Source: Winogradskyella sp. UBA3174 (GTDB taxonomy: Bacteria > Bacteroidota > Bacteroidia > Flavobacteriales > Flavobacteriaceae). From it: a DNA stretch of 64,000 nt. Below the pieces are notes generated by a model. The model was not told the origin of the DNA, made no database searches, and was given only the letters and a program-made list of their open reading frames with translations. The stretch covers positions 6,756 to 70,755 of the forward strand of contig NZ_DEXW01000077.1 of the NCBI RefSeq assembly GCF_002364335.1. The letters run 5' to 3'. The position numbers and the translations under genes were made by a program. Shown here piece after piece: positions 46,116 through 56,409 of this stretch. The first letter of the stretch is position 1. Each line of letters opens with the position of its first letter.

Positions 46116-46145
46116 AAAAACCTTACAAGATTTTGTAAGGTTTTT
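46116..46145. terminator. Bidirectional Rho-independent terminator after sucD
   Basis: AAAAACCTTACAA (46116-46128) and TTGTAAGGTTTTT (46133-46145) form a perfect 13-bp stem around GATT. It lies 20 bp past the sucD stop and has A/T runs on both sides. Confidence 0.92.
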
Positions 46146-46165
46146 AACAGTTTATAAGGTAAAGA

Positions 46166-47038
46166 TTAGCTTAAAACTTCAGCGACTTTCTTTCCTATTT
46201 CAGCAGGAGATTCCACAACGTGAATTCCGCATTCTCTCATTATCTTCTTTTTAGCTTGTGCAGTATCATCACTTCCACCAACAATTGCACCAGCATGACC
46301 CATTGTACGTCCTGCAGGCGCAGTTTCACCAGCAATAAAACCAATAACTGGTTTTTTACTTCCACTTTCTTTATACCAGTAAGCTGCATCAGCTTCTAAT
46401 TGACCACCTATTTCACCTATCATTACGACAGCTTCAGTTTCTGAATCGTTAATTAATAATTCTACAGCTTCTTTAGTTGTTGTTCCAATGATTGGATCAC
46501 CACCAATACCAATAGCTGTTGTTATACCTAAACCTTGTTTTACAACTTGGTCAGCAGCTTCGTAAGTTAACGTACCTGATTTCGAAACAATACCTACAGT
46601 ACCTGATTTAAAGACAAAACCTGGCATAATACCAACTTTAGCTTCACCTGGCGTAATAACACCTGGACAGTTAGGACCAATTAAGCGACATTCTTTATTT
46701 TTTATATATGCTGCTGCTTTAATCATATCTGCAACAGGAATACCTTCAGTGATAGTTATGATGACTTTGATACCAGCATCTGCAGCTTCCATTATTGCAT
46801 CTGCAGCAAAAGCTGGTGGTACAAAAATTATAGTTGTATCAGCAGCTACCTTTTCTACAGCTTCAGAAACTGTATTAAAAACAGGCTTTCCTAAATGGGT
46901 TTGACCACCTTTACCAGGTGTTACACCACCTACTACATTAGTACCGTACTCAATCATTTGTTCAGCATGAAATGTACCTTCACTACCTGTAAAGCCTTGT
47001 ACGATTATATTAGAATTCTTATTAACTAAAACGCTCAT
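46166..47038 (-). CDS. sucD: Succinyl-CoA ligase subunit alpha
   Basis: A 290-residue cytoplasmic subunit of the TCA-cycle enzyme that interconverts succinyl-CoA and succinate with ATP or GTP formation. CoA-binding [12 protein letters not shown] and [20 protein letters not shown] are clear. The phosphorylated His is His248 in [11 protein letters not shown]. Length and motifs are standard. sucC is not adjacent, so the subunits are encoded apart. A terminator follows immediately. Confidence 0.97.
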   Translation of the reverse strand: MSVLVNKNSNIIVQGFTGSEGTFHAEQMIEYGTNVVGGVTPGKGGQTHLGKPVFNTVSEAVEKVAADTTIIFVPPAFAADAIMEAADAGIKVIITITEGIPVADMIKAAAYIKNKECRLIGPNCPGVITPGEAKVGIMPGFVFKSGTVGIVSKSGTLTYEAADQVVKQGLGITTAIGIGGDPIIGTTTKEAVELLINDSETEAVVMIGEIGGQLEADAAYWYKESGSKKPVIGFIAGETAPAGRTMGHAGAIVGGSDDTAQAKKKIMRECGIHVVESPAEIGKKVAEVLS

Positions 47039-47080
47039 TAGATATTTTTGTTTTTAAGTTTAATTCAATTTTTTGTTGTG

Positions 47081-47088
47081 CAAAAATA
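47081..47088 (-). promoter_or_regulatory. -7 promoter element of sucD
   Basis: On the minus strand TATTTTTG matches TAnnTTTG and lies 42 bp before the sucD start. No TTG box stands at the usual spacing. Confidence 0.45.
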
Positions 47089-47118
47089 AGAGTTTTCAAA
47101 CGCAAAACCGAAGGCTTT

Positions 47119-47529
47119 TTATATTTTTCTTTCAGAGTAAGAATTAAGACTCTTACCGTTGTTTTCATCTGCTTGTTGACTTATCTCATAGCCTCTGTAA
47201 AGCTTATTGTTTATAATTTCCCAAATTGTTGAAAAGTGTGCTAAAACAACTTCATTCTCAGGGTTCTCAATAGTACTTGCAAATAGTGTATGCCTTGTTG
47301 TTACTGTTGCATCCACTTCTAATAAATGTGTGAATTCAAAACGAATGCTATTATAGGATTGTCTAGTGCCTTCAAAAAAATGAACAATATCATTATAGTT
47401 TAATATGGAGAATCCTTGACTACTACTCCAATGTAATTCGCAATCTTTGTGAAAATATTTAGCTACTACACTAGAATCATTTGCTAAATCTGACCCGTAA
47501 AATTCTTTAACTAATTCTTTTGCTGACAT
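47119..47529 (-). CDS. SnoaL/NTF2-like protein
   Basis: A 136-residue small α+β protein with an NTF2-like fold. The pattern EFYGSDLANDSSVVAKYFHKD, then HWSSSQGFSILNYNDIVHFF and HFSTIWEIINNKLYRGYEIS, is typical of SnoaL-like domains. Such proteins bind small ligands or act as cyclases, and no catalytic residue is certain here. It begins directly after the LpxD-like gene with no gap, so they are cotranscribed. Confidence 0.8.
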   Translation of the reverse strand: MSAKELVKEFYGSDLANDSSVVAKYFHKDCELHWSSSQGFSILNYNDIVHFFEGTRQSYNSIRFEFTHLLEVDATVTTRHTLFASTIENPENEVVLAHFSTIWEIINNKLYRGYEISQQADENNGKSLNSYSERKI

Positions 47530-48465
47530 CTATAAATCTTTTAGTTTTTTTAATATTTCAGGGATTTTTTTAATGTAAGCACGTTCTTTAAAAAAAGCTC
47601 TTGCTTCTACAGCAGGAGAACCAAAATAAGTTTTGCCTTCTTCAGTCGTTTGGCCTAATCCTGATTGTGCAAACAATACTGTTCCTTTTGTAATTGTAAT
47701 ACCACTTTTAACACCAACTTGTCCCCAAATGGTTACATTATCTTCTACTACAACACAACCTGCAATTCCGGTTTGTGATGCTATTAAACACTTTTTACCA
47801 ATTACAGTATCGTGACCTATTTGTATCTGATTATCTAATTTAGAGCCTTCACCAATTGTTGTATCACCAGTAACACCTCTGTCTATTGTGCAAAGTGCAC
47901 CAATATCAACATTATTTTTTATAACCACTCGTCCACCAGATTTTAACTGATCATAACCTTCTGGTCTATTCTTATAATAAAAGGCACTTGCTCCTAGTAT
48001 AGTGCCAGCATGAATCGTTACGTTATCACCTATTATGGTATTATCATAAATACTGACGTTAGAGTGAATTATACAATCCTTACCAATGGTCACATTATTG
48101 CCAATAAAACAGTTTGGTTGTATAACTGTACCTCTGCCAATAAACGCATCATCTGCGATTGAAGCGTTGGAAGACTTAAATGGTTTGAAATGCTGTGTGA
48201 GTTTATTAAAATCTCGAAACGGATCTTCCGAAATTAAAAGCGCTTTTCCTTTCGGACATTCTACTTCCTTATTTATTAAAACAATAGTAGCCGCAGATTC
48301 TAATGCCTTGTCATAATATTTAGGGTGATCAACAAAAACAATATCACCAGTTTCTACAACATGGATTTCATTCATGCCTAAAACCTTAAAGTCTTCAGGG
48401 CCAATAAAACTACAATCTATGAGTTTGGCTATTTCTTTTAAAGTATGTGGTTTTGGAAACTTCAT
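47530..48465 (-). CDS. LpxD-like acyltransferase, paralogue B
   Basis: A 311-residue LβH acyltransferase in the lipid A cluster. Its N-terminal domain and hexapeptide repeats (~100-290) follow LpxD, and the catalytic His survives as His218 in QIQIGHDT. But LpxD's IGADGFGF loop is replaced by LGASAFYYK (~158-165), so substrate contact differs. It may acylate another sugar nucleotide or use another acyl chain. It sits after efp and immediately before a SnoaL-like gene on the minus strand. Confidence 0.85.
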   Translation of the reverse strand: MKFPKPHTLKEIAKLIDCSFIGPEDFKVLGMNEIHVVETGDIVFVDHPKYYDKALESAATIVLINKEVECPKGKALLISEDPFRDFNKLTQHFKPFKSSNASIADDAFIGRGTVIQPNCFIGNNVTIGKDCIIHSNVSIYDNTIIGDNVTIHAGTILGASAFYYKNRPEGYDQLKSGGRVVIKNNVDIGALCTIDRGVTGDTTIGEGSKLDNQIQIGHDTVIGKKCLIASQTGIAGCVVVEDNVTIWGQVGVKSGITITKGTVLFAQSGLGQTTEEGKTYFGSPAVEARAFFKERAYIKKIPEILKKLKDL

Positions 48466-48476
48466 AATTTAGATTT

Positions 48477-48533
48477 CAGTCACAGTTTTTAGTGATAAAG
48501 TAGCATTTAATAGCATACCGAATACTGTGACTG
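48477..48533. repeat. 10-bp inverted repeat between lpxD-like gene and efp
   Basis: CAGTCACAGT (48477-48486) and ACTGTGACTG (48524-48533) pair perfectly across a 37-base loop in the 80-bp gap between efp and the lpxD-like gene. There is no U-tract, so this is not a clear terminator. Confidence 0.55.
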
Positions 48534-48545
48534 CTAACTTAATAA

Positions 48546-49112
48546 TTACTCCTTTACACGTTCTTTATAAGTTCCTTTCTCTGTTTCAACCTTGATTTTA
48601 TCGCCTTCGTTTATGAATAAAGGCACATTAATCTCTGCTCCTGACTCAACAGTTGCTGGCTTAGTAGCATTAGTTGCTGTATTACCTTTAATTCCAGGCT
48701 CTGTAGATGTAACTTCAAGAATAACAGATGCTGGCAAATCAACCGAAAGTGGCATATCATCTTCAGTATTGATAAGAATGGTAACTACCTGACCCTCTTT
48801 CATTAAACCAGGATTGTCAAGAGCAGCTTCTAATAATCTTATTTGTGTGTAATCAGCCTCATTCATAAAGTGAAAGAACTCACCATCATTATACAAATAC
48901 TGAAATTTATGAGTTTCGACACGAACATCTTCAATTTTATGACCTGCAGAAAATGTATTGTCTAAGACTTTTCCACTAGTAACACTTTTCATTTTAGTTC
49001 TAACAAAAGCAGGGCCTTTACCAGGTTTTACATGAAGAAACTCAATAATTTTATATATATCGTTATTATATTTTATACATAATCCGTTTCTAATATCTGA
49101 AGTACTTGCCAT
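48546..49112 (-). CDS. efp: Translation elongation factor P
   Basis: A 188-residue three-domain protein that rescues ribosomes stalled on polyproline. The N-terminal KOW-like domain includes the tip loop PGKGPAF, with Lys32 at the position modified in many bacteria. Two OB-fold domains follow (NEADYTQIRLLEAALDNPG, then TEKGTYKERV at the end). It stands between lpxA and the second lpxD-like gene on the minus strand, a place often conserved in this phylum. Confidence 0.96.
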   Translation of the reverse strand: MASTSDIRNGLCIKYNNDIYKIIEFLHVKPGKGPAFVRTKMKSVTSGKVLDNTFSAGHKIEDVRVETHKFQYLYNDGEFFHFMNEADYTQIRLLEAALDNPGLMKEGQVVTILINTEDDMPLSVDLPASVILEVTSTEPGIKGNTATNATKPATVESGAEINVPLFINEGDKIKVETEKGTYKERVKE

Positions 49113-49199
49113 AAATTTGTTTATTTGTTGAACCGTTTAGTTTTATATTTTATTCTGAACGATTAAATTTCTTGTATTTTCTACGCTCGCTTTTTGAAA

Positions 49200-49985
49200 T
49201 TAATTGGATTTGAAATAGCCTTTCATAATTCCTCGATGCGAATTCTTAATAAATTGAAGAATTTCGTCTCGCTCTGGAGTCGCTTCCAACTCTGCTTCAA
49301 TAAAATCTGACGCTTGTGTATTATTATAATTTTTTTGATATAATATTCTATATATTCCTTGAATTTCTCTAATTTTTTCTGATGTGTATCCTCTTCGTCT
49401 TAAGCCTACGGAATTAATTCCGACATAAGATAATGGCTCTCTACCAGCTTTTACAAAAGGCGGTACATCTTTACGAACTAAAGATCCACCAGTGACAAAG
49501 GCATGATTTCCTACAGAGACAAATTGATGAACAGCTGTCATACCTGCTAATACAACATAGTCACCAATAGTAATGTGCCCAGCTAAAGTACTATTATTAG
49601 AAAAAATACAATTATTACCCACAATACAATCATGTGCAATATGGCAATACGCCATAATTAAACAATTGTCACCTATTACGGTTTTCATTTTGTCAGTTGT
49701 ACCTCGATTTATGGTCACACATTCTCTTATAGTTACGTTATTTCCTATCTCTACAGTCGTATCCTCATCATTGTATTTCAAATCTTGTGGTACAGCAGAA
49801 ATCACAGCACCAGGGAAAATATTACAATTCTTTCCAATTCGAGCACCCTCCATAATGGTAACGTTACTTCCTATCCAAGTGCCTTCACCAATTTTCACAT
49901 TATTATGAATGGTTGTAAAAGGCTCTATAACTACATTCTTAGCGATTTTTGCCCCAGGATGTACGTAAGCTAAAGGTTGGTTCAT
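49200..49985 (-). CDS. lpxA: UDP-N-acetylglucosamine O-acyltransferase
   Basis: A 261-residue LβH enzyme of the first lipid A step, transferring a 3-hydroxyacyl chain from ACP to UDP-GlcNAc. Hexapeptide repeats fill ~1-180, with the catalytic His in MAYCHIAHDCIVGNN. The C-terminal helical region has GLRRRGYTSEKIREIQ. It follows lpxC-fabZ after 93 bp and precedes efp. Confidence 0.96.
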   Translation of the reverse strand: MNQPLAYVHPGAKIAKNVVIEPFTTIHNNVKIGEGTWIGSNVTIMEGARIGKNCNIFPGAVISAVPQDLKYNDEDTTVEIGNNVTIRECVTINRGTTDKMKTVIGDNCLIMAYCHIAHDCIVGNNCIFSNNSTLAGHITIGDYVVLAGMTAVHQFVSVGNHAFVTGGSLVRKDVPPFVKAGREPLSYVGINSVGLRRRGYTSEKIREIQGIYRILYQKNYNNTQASDFIEAELEATPERDEILQFIKNSHRGIMKGYFKSN

Positions 49986-50078
49986 TTTTCAAGTTTTAGT
50001 TTTGATAAAGCTGTAAAAATATGTTCGCCTCGGAACTTACAGTTATCTTTTAATATATTGGATTCCACTCGGTTCATT

Positions 50079-51485
50079 TTATTTTACTTTTGAAATTTGG
50101 GCCATTAATTCAGCTTCTGCGCATAATTTACCATTTGCATAAGCATAACCTTGCATGTGGCAAATACCTCTTCGTATTGGTGTAATTAACGAACATTTAA
50201 AAATCAGAGTATCGCCAGGAACAACTTTTTGTTTAAATTTTACCTTATCCATTTTCATGAAAAATGTGAGGTAGTTTTCAGGATCTGGAACTGTACTTAA
50301 AACCAAGATACCACCAGTCTGTGCCATAGCTTCAACTATTAAAACACCTGGCATTACCGGTGCACCTGGAAAATGTCCTCTGAAGAATTCTTCATTCATG
50401 GTGACATTTTTCATTCCAATGACATGATTTTTTGTTAACTCAAAAACCTTATCTATCAATAGAAATGGTTGTCTGTGCGGTAGCATATCCATAATTTGAT
50501 TAACATCCATCAATGGAGTAGAATTCAAATCTACCTGTGGCATATTGTTACGCCTTTCATTCTTAATAAGTTTAGACATTTTTTTAGCAAACTGGGTATT
50601 CACAAAATGACCTGGTTTATTCGCTATAACTTTTCCACGAATACGAGTACCTATTAAAGCTAAATCCCCAACGACATCTAATAATTTATGTCGTGCAGCT
50701 TCATTAGGATAATGTAACGTTAAGTTATCTAAAATGCCATTAGGTTTTATGGTTATTTTATCTTTATTAAAAGCTATCCTTAACTTCTCCATAGTCTCTG
50801 GTGACAACTCCTTATCAACATAAACTATAGCATTATTTAGGTCACCACCTTTTATTAAACCATGCTCTAAAAGCATTTCAATTTCATGTAAAAAGCTAAA
50901 AGTTCTAGCATCTGCAATCTCAGTCTTAAAATCTGCGACAGAAGTCATCGTAGCATTTTGAGTTCCTAAGACTTTAGTACCAAAATCTACCATTGTAGTT
51001 ACTTGGTAAGAATTTGATGGCATAAGGATTATTTCACTTCCTGTTTCTTCATCTGCGTATGAAACTACCTGAGTTACTTCGTATTCTTCCCTGAAAGCCT
51101 CTTGTTCTATAATACCAGCTTTTTCTATAGCTTCGACAAAGAATTTTGAAGAGCCATCCATTATTGGTGGTTCTGAAGCATTTAATTCTATAACAGCATT
51201 ATCTATATCTAACCCTACCAAAGCCGCAAGTACATGTTCGCATGTTTGGATAGTGACACCATTTCTCTCTAAACATGTTCCACGTTGGGTATTTGTGACA
51301 TAGCTAGCGTCTGCTTCTATCTTTGGGCTTCCTTCTAAATCTACACGTTCAAATAAAAAGCCTGAATTTTCTACACCTGGCTTAAAAACCAATGTTACGT
51401 CAGCACCTGTATGAAGGCCAACACCTCTGAGTGCGACTTCTTTTTCGATAGTTTTTTGTTTGATTTCCGTTTTAATTATGGCCAT
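50079..51485 (-). CDS. lpxC-fabZ: LpxC-FabZ fusion: UDP-3-O-acyl-GlcNAc deacetylase / 3-hydroxyacyl-ACP dehydratase
   Basis: A 468-residue bifunctional protein typical of Bacteroidota. The LpxC part (~1-310) removes the N-acetyl group in lipid A synthesis and has the zinc His in [17 protein letters not shown] and the [11 protein letters not shown] motif. The FabZ part (~320-468) dehydrates 3-hydroxyacyl-ACP and shows the [11 protein letters not shown] start and [20 protein letters not shown] with catalytic His and Glu. It starts 14 bp inside the upstream lpxD, so translation is coupled. The fusion links lipid A and fatty-acid supply. Confidence 0.97.
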   Translation of the reverse strand: MAIIKTEIKQKTIEKEVALRGVGLHTGADVTLVFKPGVENSGFLFERVDLEGSPKIEADASYVTNTQRGTCLERNGVTIQTCEHVLAALVGLDIDNAVIELNASEPPIMDGSSKFFVEAIEKAGIIEQEAFREEYEVTQVVSYADEETGSEIILMPSNSYQVTTMVDFGTKVLGTQNATMTSVADFKTEIADARTFSFLHEIEMLLEHGLIKGGDLNNAIVYVDKELSPETMEKLRIAFNKDKITIKPNGILDNLTLHYPNEAARHKLLDVVGDLALIGTRIRGKVIANKPGHFVNTQFAKKMSKLIKNERRNNMPQVDLNSTPLMDVNQIMDMLPHRQPFLLIDKVFELTKNHVIGMKNVTMNEEFFRGHFPGAPVMPGVLIVEAMAQTGGILVLSTVPDPENYLTFFMKMDKVKFKQKVVPGDTLIFKCSLITPIRRGICHMQGYAYANGKLCAEAELMAQISKVK

Positions 51486-52500
51486 CTACTTTCTTTTCTA
51501 ATTCGTTTATAGTTTTAACTAGTTTAGGTAAATTCTTAAAATACACATACGATTTATTAAAGTCACCGTAAGTAAAGGCTGGAGAACCTTGTAAGATCTC
51601 ATTATCTTTTACATTTCTACCAATACCAGATTGTGCCTGTATTCTTACATTGTTACCGATAACTAAATGACCAGCAATACCAACTTGTCCACCAATAAGG
51701 CAACTTTTGCCTATTTTAGTAGAACCAGCTACGCCAGTTTGTGCTGCAATTACAGTATTTTTACCTATTTCTACATTGTGCGCAATCTGTATTTGATTAT
51801 CTAGCTTTACACCAGATCTTATAATTGTAGATCCCATTGTAGCTCGGTCTACAGTTGTACCTGCGCCAATATCTACAAAATCCTCTATAATCACATTACC
51901 AATCTGTGGAATTTTAGAATATTCACCATTTTTACCTGGAGCAAACCCAAAACCATCAGCTCCAATTATTGAACCCGAATTTATGACACAATTATCACCT
52001 ATAATACAATCTGCATAGACTTTACCACCTGCAAAAATAACGGTGTTGTTCCCTAATGTTACATTATCACCAACATAAGCATTAGGAAAAATCTTTACAT
52101 TTTTACCAATTTCAACATTATCTCCTATATAAGCAAATGCACCAACGTAAACGTCATCGGGTACTTTAGTCGTTTCTGCTATAAAACTGGGCTGCTCAAT
52201 GCCAGACTTGTTTAACTTAATCTGATTGTAATATTCTAGTAATTTTGAAAATCCTTCATAGGCATCTTCTACCTTAACTAAGGTAGTTAGGATTGGATTT
52301 TCTGCCTCAAAGTCCGCATTTACAATAGTAATAGAGGCATCTGTTGTATATATATAAGGAGTGTATTTTGGATTAGATAAAAATGTTAATGATCCTTTAA
52401 CACCTTCTTCTATCTTAGATAATTTGTAAACTTCAATATTAGGGTCGCCAACGACTGTTCCTTCTAAAATACCTGCGATTTGTTCTGCTGTAAATTTCAA
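51472..52500 (-). CDS. lpxD: UDP-3-O-acylglucosamine N-acyltransferase (main LpxD)
   Basis: A 342-residue enzyme of the third lipid A step. It has the LpxD uridine-binding N-terminus (~1-100), hexapeptide repeats (~103-310), [11 protein letters not shown] (~179-189) and catalytic His241 in [11 protein letters not shown]. It heads the lpxD-lpxC/fabZ-lpxA-efp cluster and overlaps lpxC-fabZ by 14 bp, so it is the likeliest housekeeping LpxD of the three in this window. Confidence 0.95.
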   Translation of the reverse strand: MKFTAEQIAGILEGTVVGDPNIEVYKLSKIEEGVKGSLTFLSNPKYTPYIYTTDASITIVNADFEAENPILTTLVKVEDAYEGFSKLLEYYNQIKLNKSGIEQPSFIAETTKVPDDVYVGAFAYIGDNVEIGKNVKIFPNAYVGDNVTLGNNTVIFAGGKVYADCIIGDNCVINSGSIIGADGFGFAPGKNGEYSKIPQIGNVIIEDFVDIGAGTTVDRATMGSTIIRSGVKLDNQIQIAHNVEIGKNTVIAAQTGVAGSTKIGKSCLIGGQVGIAGHLVIGNNVRIQAQSGIGRNVKDNEILQGSPAFTYGDFNKSYVYFKNLPKLVKTINELEKKVDGHN

Positions 52501-52551
52501 TTAATTGATTTTAATTAGTCTGTTGGTTTCCGCAAAAATAGAAAAAATGTA

Positions 52552-53796
52552 TCACATTTTCTTTTTAGGATAACATATATAGTATTTCGTCACGGGTTTA
52601 CTTAATGCTTTCAGGTTTAATTGATCTGATACCTTCACAATATCCTTTATTTTACCGGACTTTAAAAGGATATTAATATTTTGTTTTTTAATTTGATAAG
52701 CCTGATTTGTTATCTCGCCTGTAAATACAAAATAGTCAGCTTCTTGCTTCGTAATATTATATTTTTCAATAAGCGCTTTACAATGCTCATTTAATGCTAT
52801 TGCATCTATTGGTTTATTTTTCAGCTTTATTTTTAATAAATCTCTATTTATTATCATTTCACAAAGATTACTCAAAACAAAATCGTTGTGATGTTGCCAA
52901 TCTTTCATCGCTGATATAATATCATAATCATCGAGTTTTGCAAAAACACTTAACGTCTCCTTTGTAAAACTCATTGTATTAATTTCGGAATTAAGAAAAT
53001 AATTTAGTGCTATGCTGCATTGTAATTTGGATCCTTTGTCTACTAATTCTTTAGCACGTTTTAGTACTCTAATTACTAGTTGCTCTGCAACCAAGCCTGT
53101 TTTGTGCAAATAGACTTGCCAATACATAAAACGTCTAGCTACTAAAAATTTCTCTATACTGTAGATGCCTTTTTCCTCAACAACTAACTCATCTCTCACC
53201 ACATTTAGCATTGTAATTAAACGTTCGCTGTTTATATTACCTTCAGCAACACCTGTATAGAAACTATCGCGCTTTAAATAGTCTGCTCTATCCATATCTA
53301 GCTGGCTCGATATGAGCTGACACATAAACTTTCGAGGATATTCGCCTTTAAAGATTGAAATAGCTAACGTTAAACTTCCGTTAAATTCTTCATTGAGTTC
53401 TTCCATAAAACGGAGTGAAATTTCTTCGTGAGAAATATCATTAACAATACTATGTTCCATAGCATGTGAAAAAGGGCCATGCCCAATATCGTGTAATAAA
53501 ATAGCAACTAAAAGTCCGTTTTCTTCATCTTCAGATACTTCAACACCCTTAAAACGAAGAACATTCAACGCTTTTTGCATTAAGTGCATACTTCCTAATG
53601 CATGATGAAAACGTGTGTGGTGCGCACCAGGATAAACCAAATAAGATAATCCCATTTGACTGATACGACGTAACCTCTGAAAGTACTTATGCTGAATGAG
53701 ATCAAAAATTAACGAATTGGGGATAGTAATAAATCCGTAGATTGGATCGTTAAATATTTTTAGTTTGTTTTTTGTAGACAAAACTTTAAAATTCAA
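52552..53796 (-). CDS. HD-domain phosphohydrolase (dGTPase/SAMHD1-like)
   Basis: A 414-residue HD-superfamily protein. The metal site is clear: HHTRFHHALGSMHL, then LLHDIGHGPFSHAMEH with the HD pair, and DMDRADYLKRDSFY with a further Asp. These are dGTPase/SAMHD1-type motifs, so it may cleave nucleotides, but the substrate is unverified. It is divergent from porX, with 26 bp between the starts, so the two share a regulatory region. Confidence 0.87.
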   Translation of the reverse strand: MNFKVLSTKNKLKIFNDPIYGFITIPNSLIFDLIQHKYFQRLRRISQMGLSYLVYPGAHHTRFHHALGSMHLMQKALNVLRFKGVEVSEDEENGLLVAILLHDIGHGPFSHAMEHSIVNDISHEEISLRFMEELNEEFNGSLTLAISIFKGEYPRKFMCQLISSQLDMDRADYLKRDSFYTGVAEGNINSERLITMLNVVRDELVVEEKGIYSIEKFLVARRFMYWQVYLHKTGLVAEQLVIRVLKRAKELVDKGSKLQCSIALNYFLNSEINTMSFTKETLSVFAKLDDYDIISAMKDWQHHNDFVLSNLCEMIINRDLLKIKLKNKPIDAIALNEHCKALIEKYNITKQEADYFVFTGEITNQAYQIKKQNINILLKSGKIKDIVKVSDQLNLKALSKPVTKYYICYPKKKM

Positions 53797-53822
53797 TAAT
53801 TAAGAAACAAATATACACCAAC

Positions 53823-55370
53823 ATGATAAATATTCTTTGGGTTGACGATGAAATAGACTTGTTAAAACCACATATCATTTTTTTAGAGCAAAAACACTAT
53901 ATAGTTACCACTTGCCAAAGTGGTACTGAAGCCTTAGAAATTATTAACGATACAAATTTTGATATTGTTTTCTTAGATGAAAATATGCCGGGTTTAACTG
54001 GTCTTGAAACTTTGAATGAAATTAAAGAACGTCGTGCCAATCTTCCTGTTGTAATGATTACAAAAAGTGAAGAGGAATATATTATGGAAGAAGCCATTGG
54101 TAATAAAATTGCTGATTATTTAATTAAACCTGTAAATCCACATCAGATATTATTGAGTTTAAAGAAAAATTTAGATCATTCACGATTAGTTTCAGAAAAA
54201 ACCACTTCTAATTATCAGCAAGAATTCAGAAAAATTGCTATGGATTTATCTATGGTTAATTCTTATGAAGAATGGGTAGTCCTTTACCAAAAGTTAGTTT
54301 ATTGGGAATTACAACTTGAAGGCATTGAAGATGTAGGAATGACAGATATTCTTGAGTCACAAAAAACGGAAGCCAACGCACAGTTTGGTAAATTTATTGA
54401 GAAAAATTATGAAGATTGGTTTCAGCCCAACACGGATTCACCTATAATGTCTCATACACTTTTTAAAGACAAAGTAGTACCAGAGTTAAGTGATAAGCAA
54501 CCTACCTTATTAATAGTTATAGATAATTTACGTTACGATCAGTGGAAAGCTTTTGAACCTATAGTAAATAACTATTATAAGAAAGCATCAGAATTATCTT
54601 TTTACAGCATCTTACCAACTGCTACGCAATATGCACGTAATGCTATCTTCTCAGGGTTAATGCCTGCAGATATGGAAAAGCTATTTCCTCAGTATTGGAA
54701 AAATGACACCGATGAAGGTGGGAAAAATATGCATGAAGCTGATTTCTTGAGAGAACAATTAAAACGCTTAGGGCTTTCTAATATAAAATACGACTATCAC
54801 AAAATCACAAATTTGAAAGCTGGTAAAAAATTAGTTGAAAATTTTCGTTCTTTAAAAAATAACGACTTAAACGTTATTGTTTATAATTTTGTAGATATGC
54901 TTTCGCACTCCAAAACAGAGATGGACGTTGTTAAAGAGCTGGCCTCAGATGATAAAGCCTACCGTTCTTTAACGGTTAGTTGGTTTAAAAATTCACCGTT
55001 ATTAGAAATGATTCAGCTTTCTCAGCAACTCGGTTTTAAATTAATTTTAACCACAGATCACGGCACTATAAATGTAAAAGCACCATCTAAAGTTATTGGA
55101 GATAGAGATACGAGTTCAAATTTACGTTACAAAACAGGTAGAAGCCTTACCTACCAAGAAAAAGATGTGTTGGCCATAAAAGACCCAAAATCAGTTCACT
55201 TACCATCACTAACTATGAGCAGTTCATTTATTTTTGCTAAAGGTGATTTATTTTTGGCTTACCCAAATAACTTTAATCATTATGTAAGTTATTACAGAAA
55301 CACCTATCAACATGGTGGTGTGTCTTTAGAAGAAATGATTATTCCTTTTGTAGTTATGGATCCTAAATAG
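53823..55370 (+). CDS. porX: PorX, T9SS response regulator with PglZ domain
   Basis: A 515-residue cytoplasmic regulator of type IX secretion. The receiver domain (~1-120) has the phosphoacceptor Asp52 in VFLDENMPG and the conserved Lys in YLIKPVNP. The rest (~205-515) is an alkaline-phosphatase-like PglZ domain, with VIDNLRYDQW, LTTDHGTINVKAP and PAHGGV-like QHGGVSLEEM near the end. PorX acts with the sensor kinase PorY and sigma factor SigP to control T9SS genes (family knowledge). Its T9SS cargos may include the two sorting-domain proteins in this window. Confidence 0.94.
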   Translation: MINILWVDDEIDLLKPHIIFLEQKHYIVTTCQSGTEALEIINDTNFDIVFLDENMPGLTGLETLNEIKERRANLPVVMITKSEEEYIMEEAIGNKIADYLIKPVNPHQILLSLKKNLDHSRLVSEKTTSNYQQEFRKIAMDLSMVNSYEEWVVLYQKLVYWELQLEGIEDVGMTDILESQKTEANAQFGKFIEKNYEDWFQPNTDSPIMSHTLFKDKVVPELSDKQPTLLIVIDNLRYDQWKAFEPIVNNYYKKASELSFYSILPTATQYARNAIFSGLMPADMEKLFPQYWKNDTDEGGKNMHEADFLREQLKRLGLSNIKYDYHKITNLKAGKKLVENFRSLKNNDLNVIVYNFVDMLSHSKTEMDVVKELASDDKAYRSLTVSWFKNSPLLEMIQLSQQLGFKLILTTDHGTINVKAPSKVIGDRDTSSNLRYKTGRSLTYQEKDVLAIKDPKSVHLPSLTMSSSFIFAKGDLFLAYPNNFNHYVSYYRNTYQHGGVSLEEMIIPFVVMDPK

Positions 55371-55617
55371 TTATTGTTCTGAAAATGGTATTAGATATAA
55401 AAGATAACTAATTTCTAAAATGAATAAAGGAAAACAAGCAAGTGAGTTGTCACTAAATTACTTCTAAACACAGAAAACCAATACATATATCATATTGAGA
55501 CATTGTGGAAATATTAATAAAGTACAACACTCATATTCTTATATAAAATCTATTAAAAGCAAAAAAACCCGATGAAACACGCTTTTTTCTAGGAATTCAC
55601 AATATTTATGCTTAATA

Positions 55618-56109
55618 TTGTCGCAACAAATAATTAAAATTTTATTGGAAACGTTAGTTTTTACATATCATTTAGAAGACATTGATACTATTGCAAAAGA
55701 AGTTTTAAAACATTTAAAAGTTAAAACACTTCTTTTTAATGGTGAAATGGGAACTGGTAAAACCACATTTATTAAAGCATTGATTAAAGCAATGGGAAGT
55801 AATGATATGGCTACGAGTCCTACGTTTTCGATAGTAAATGAATACGATATCCCTAGTGATAAAATTTTCCATTTCGATTTTTACAGAATAGAATCTTTAG
55901 ACGAAGCCTATAATTTTGGTATTGAAGATTACTTAGATAGTGAGCATTGGTTGTTTATGGAATGGTCTGAGCGCATTGAAAATTTAATACCTAAAAACGC
56001 CCAAACCATTACTATAACTAACATAGATACTAATACAAGATCCCTCAGATTAACTATAGAAACAAATAAATTAACCCAAAATAGTGCTATGACAGAACCG
56101 AAATTTTAA
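55618..56109 (+). CDS. tsaE: tRNA threonylcarbamoyladenosine biosynthesis ATPase TsaE
   Basis: A 163-residue (or ~154-residue) ATPase that helps TsaB-TsaD make t6A at tRNA position 37. The P-loop is GEMGTGKTT, with ATSPTFSIVNEY and HFDFYRIESLDEAYNFGIEDY. No ATG fits the N-terminus. The frame opens at TTG 55618, and a second TTG at 55645 would give a start nearer the family norm. I cannot choose between them. It lies between porX and the alanine dehydrogenase gene. Confidence 0.93.
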   Translation: MSQQIIKILLETLVFTYHLEDIDTIAKEVLKHLKVKTLLFNGEMGTGKTTFIKALIKAMGSNDMATSPTFSIVNEYDIPSDKIFHFDFYRIESLDEAYNFGIEDYLDSEHWLFMEWSERIENLIPKNAQTITITNIDTNTRSLRLTIETNKLTQNSAMTEPKF

Positions 56110-56227
56110 ATAAATTTCAACAAATATTCCTAAAGATAGTTTGTGAGTTACGGAAAAACCGTAATTGAAAACACATAATTTCTTGGACTTTAACATAATT
56201 TGATTTTTACAAGCGACCAATACGCTA

Positions 56228-56235
56228 TAAATTTG
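56228..56235 (+). promoter_or_regulatory. -7 promoter element before the small secreted peptide
   Basis: TAAATTTG is an exact TAnnTTTG match 30 bp before the ATG at 56266. The nearest TTG (56200-56202) is spaced a little too far for a standard -33 box. Confidence 0.5.
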
Positions 56236-56265
56236 TACTAATTAATTAATTAAATCCCTTGAATT

Positions 56266-56409
56266 ATGAATACAAAAAAACTAGTACTAGCAATTGCTAT
56301 CTTCGGAGGAATGTTATTTACTGTACAAGCAACTAACATTATTGACTTAGATGGAGAAGTTACAACACAAGTTGACAAAAGAAAACTTAAAGTCCCAACA
56401 CACGGATAA
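56266..56409 (+). CDS. 47-residue small secreted peptide
   Basis: A short ORF with an ATG, a good signal peptide (MNTKKLVLAIAIFGG then MLFTVQA, cleavage near residue 22) and a mature part of ~25 residues with acidic then basic character, ending KVPTHG. It has a promoter-like box at a sensible distance. Its last 59 bp overlap, in another frame, the N-terminal region of the following membrane-protein ORF. The coherent leader and -7 box argue that it is expressed. Function unknown. Confidence 0.6.
   Translation: MNTKKLVLAIAIFGGMLFTVQATNIIDLDGEVTTQVDKRKLKVPTHG

Noticed and set aside
52552..53796. HD protein as a phage-defence dNTPase
   Set aside because: The gene is divergent from porX beside housekeeping lpx genes and has no defence partner; general metabolism or regulation is likelier.
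53823..55370. PglZ domain suggesting a BREX or Pgl phage-defence system
   Set aside because: The PglZ domain is fused to a receiver domain, which is the PorX architecture. No brxA, brxC or pglX gene is nearby.
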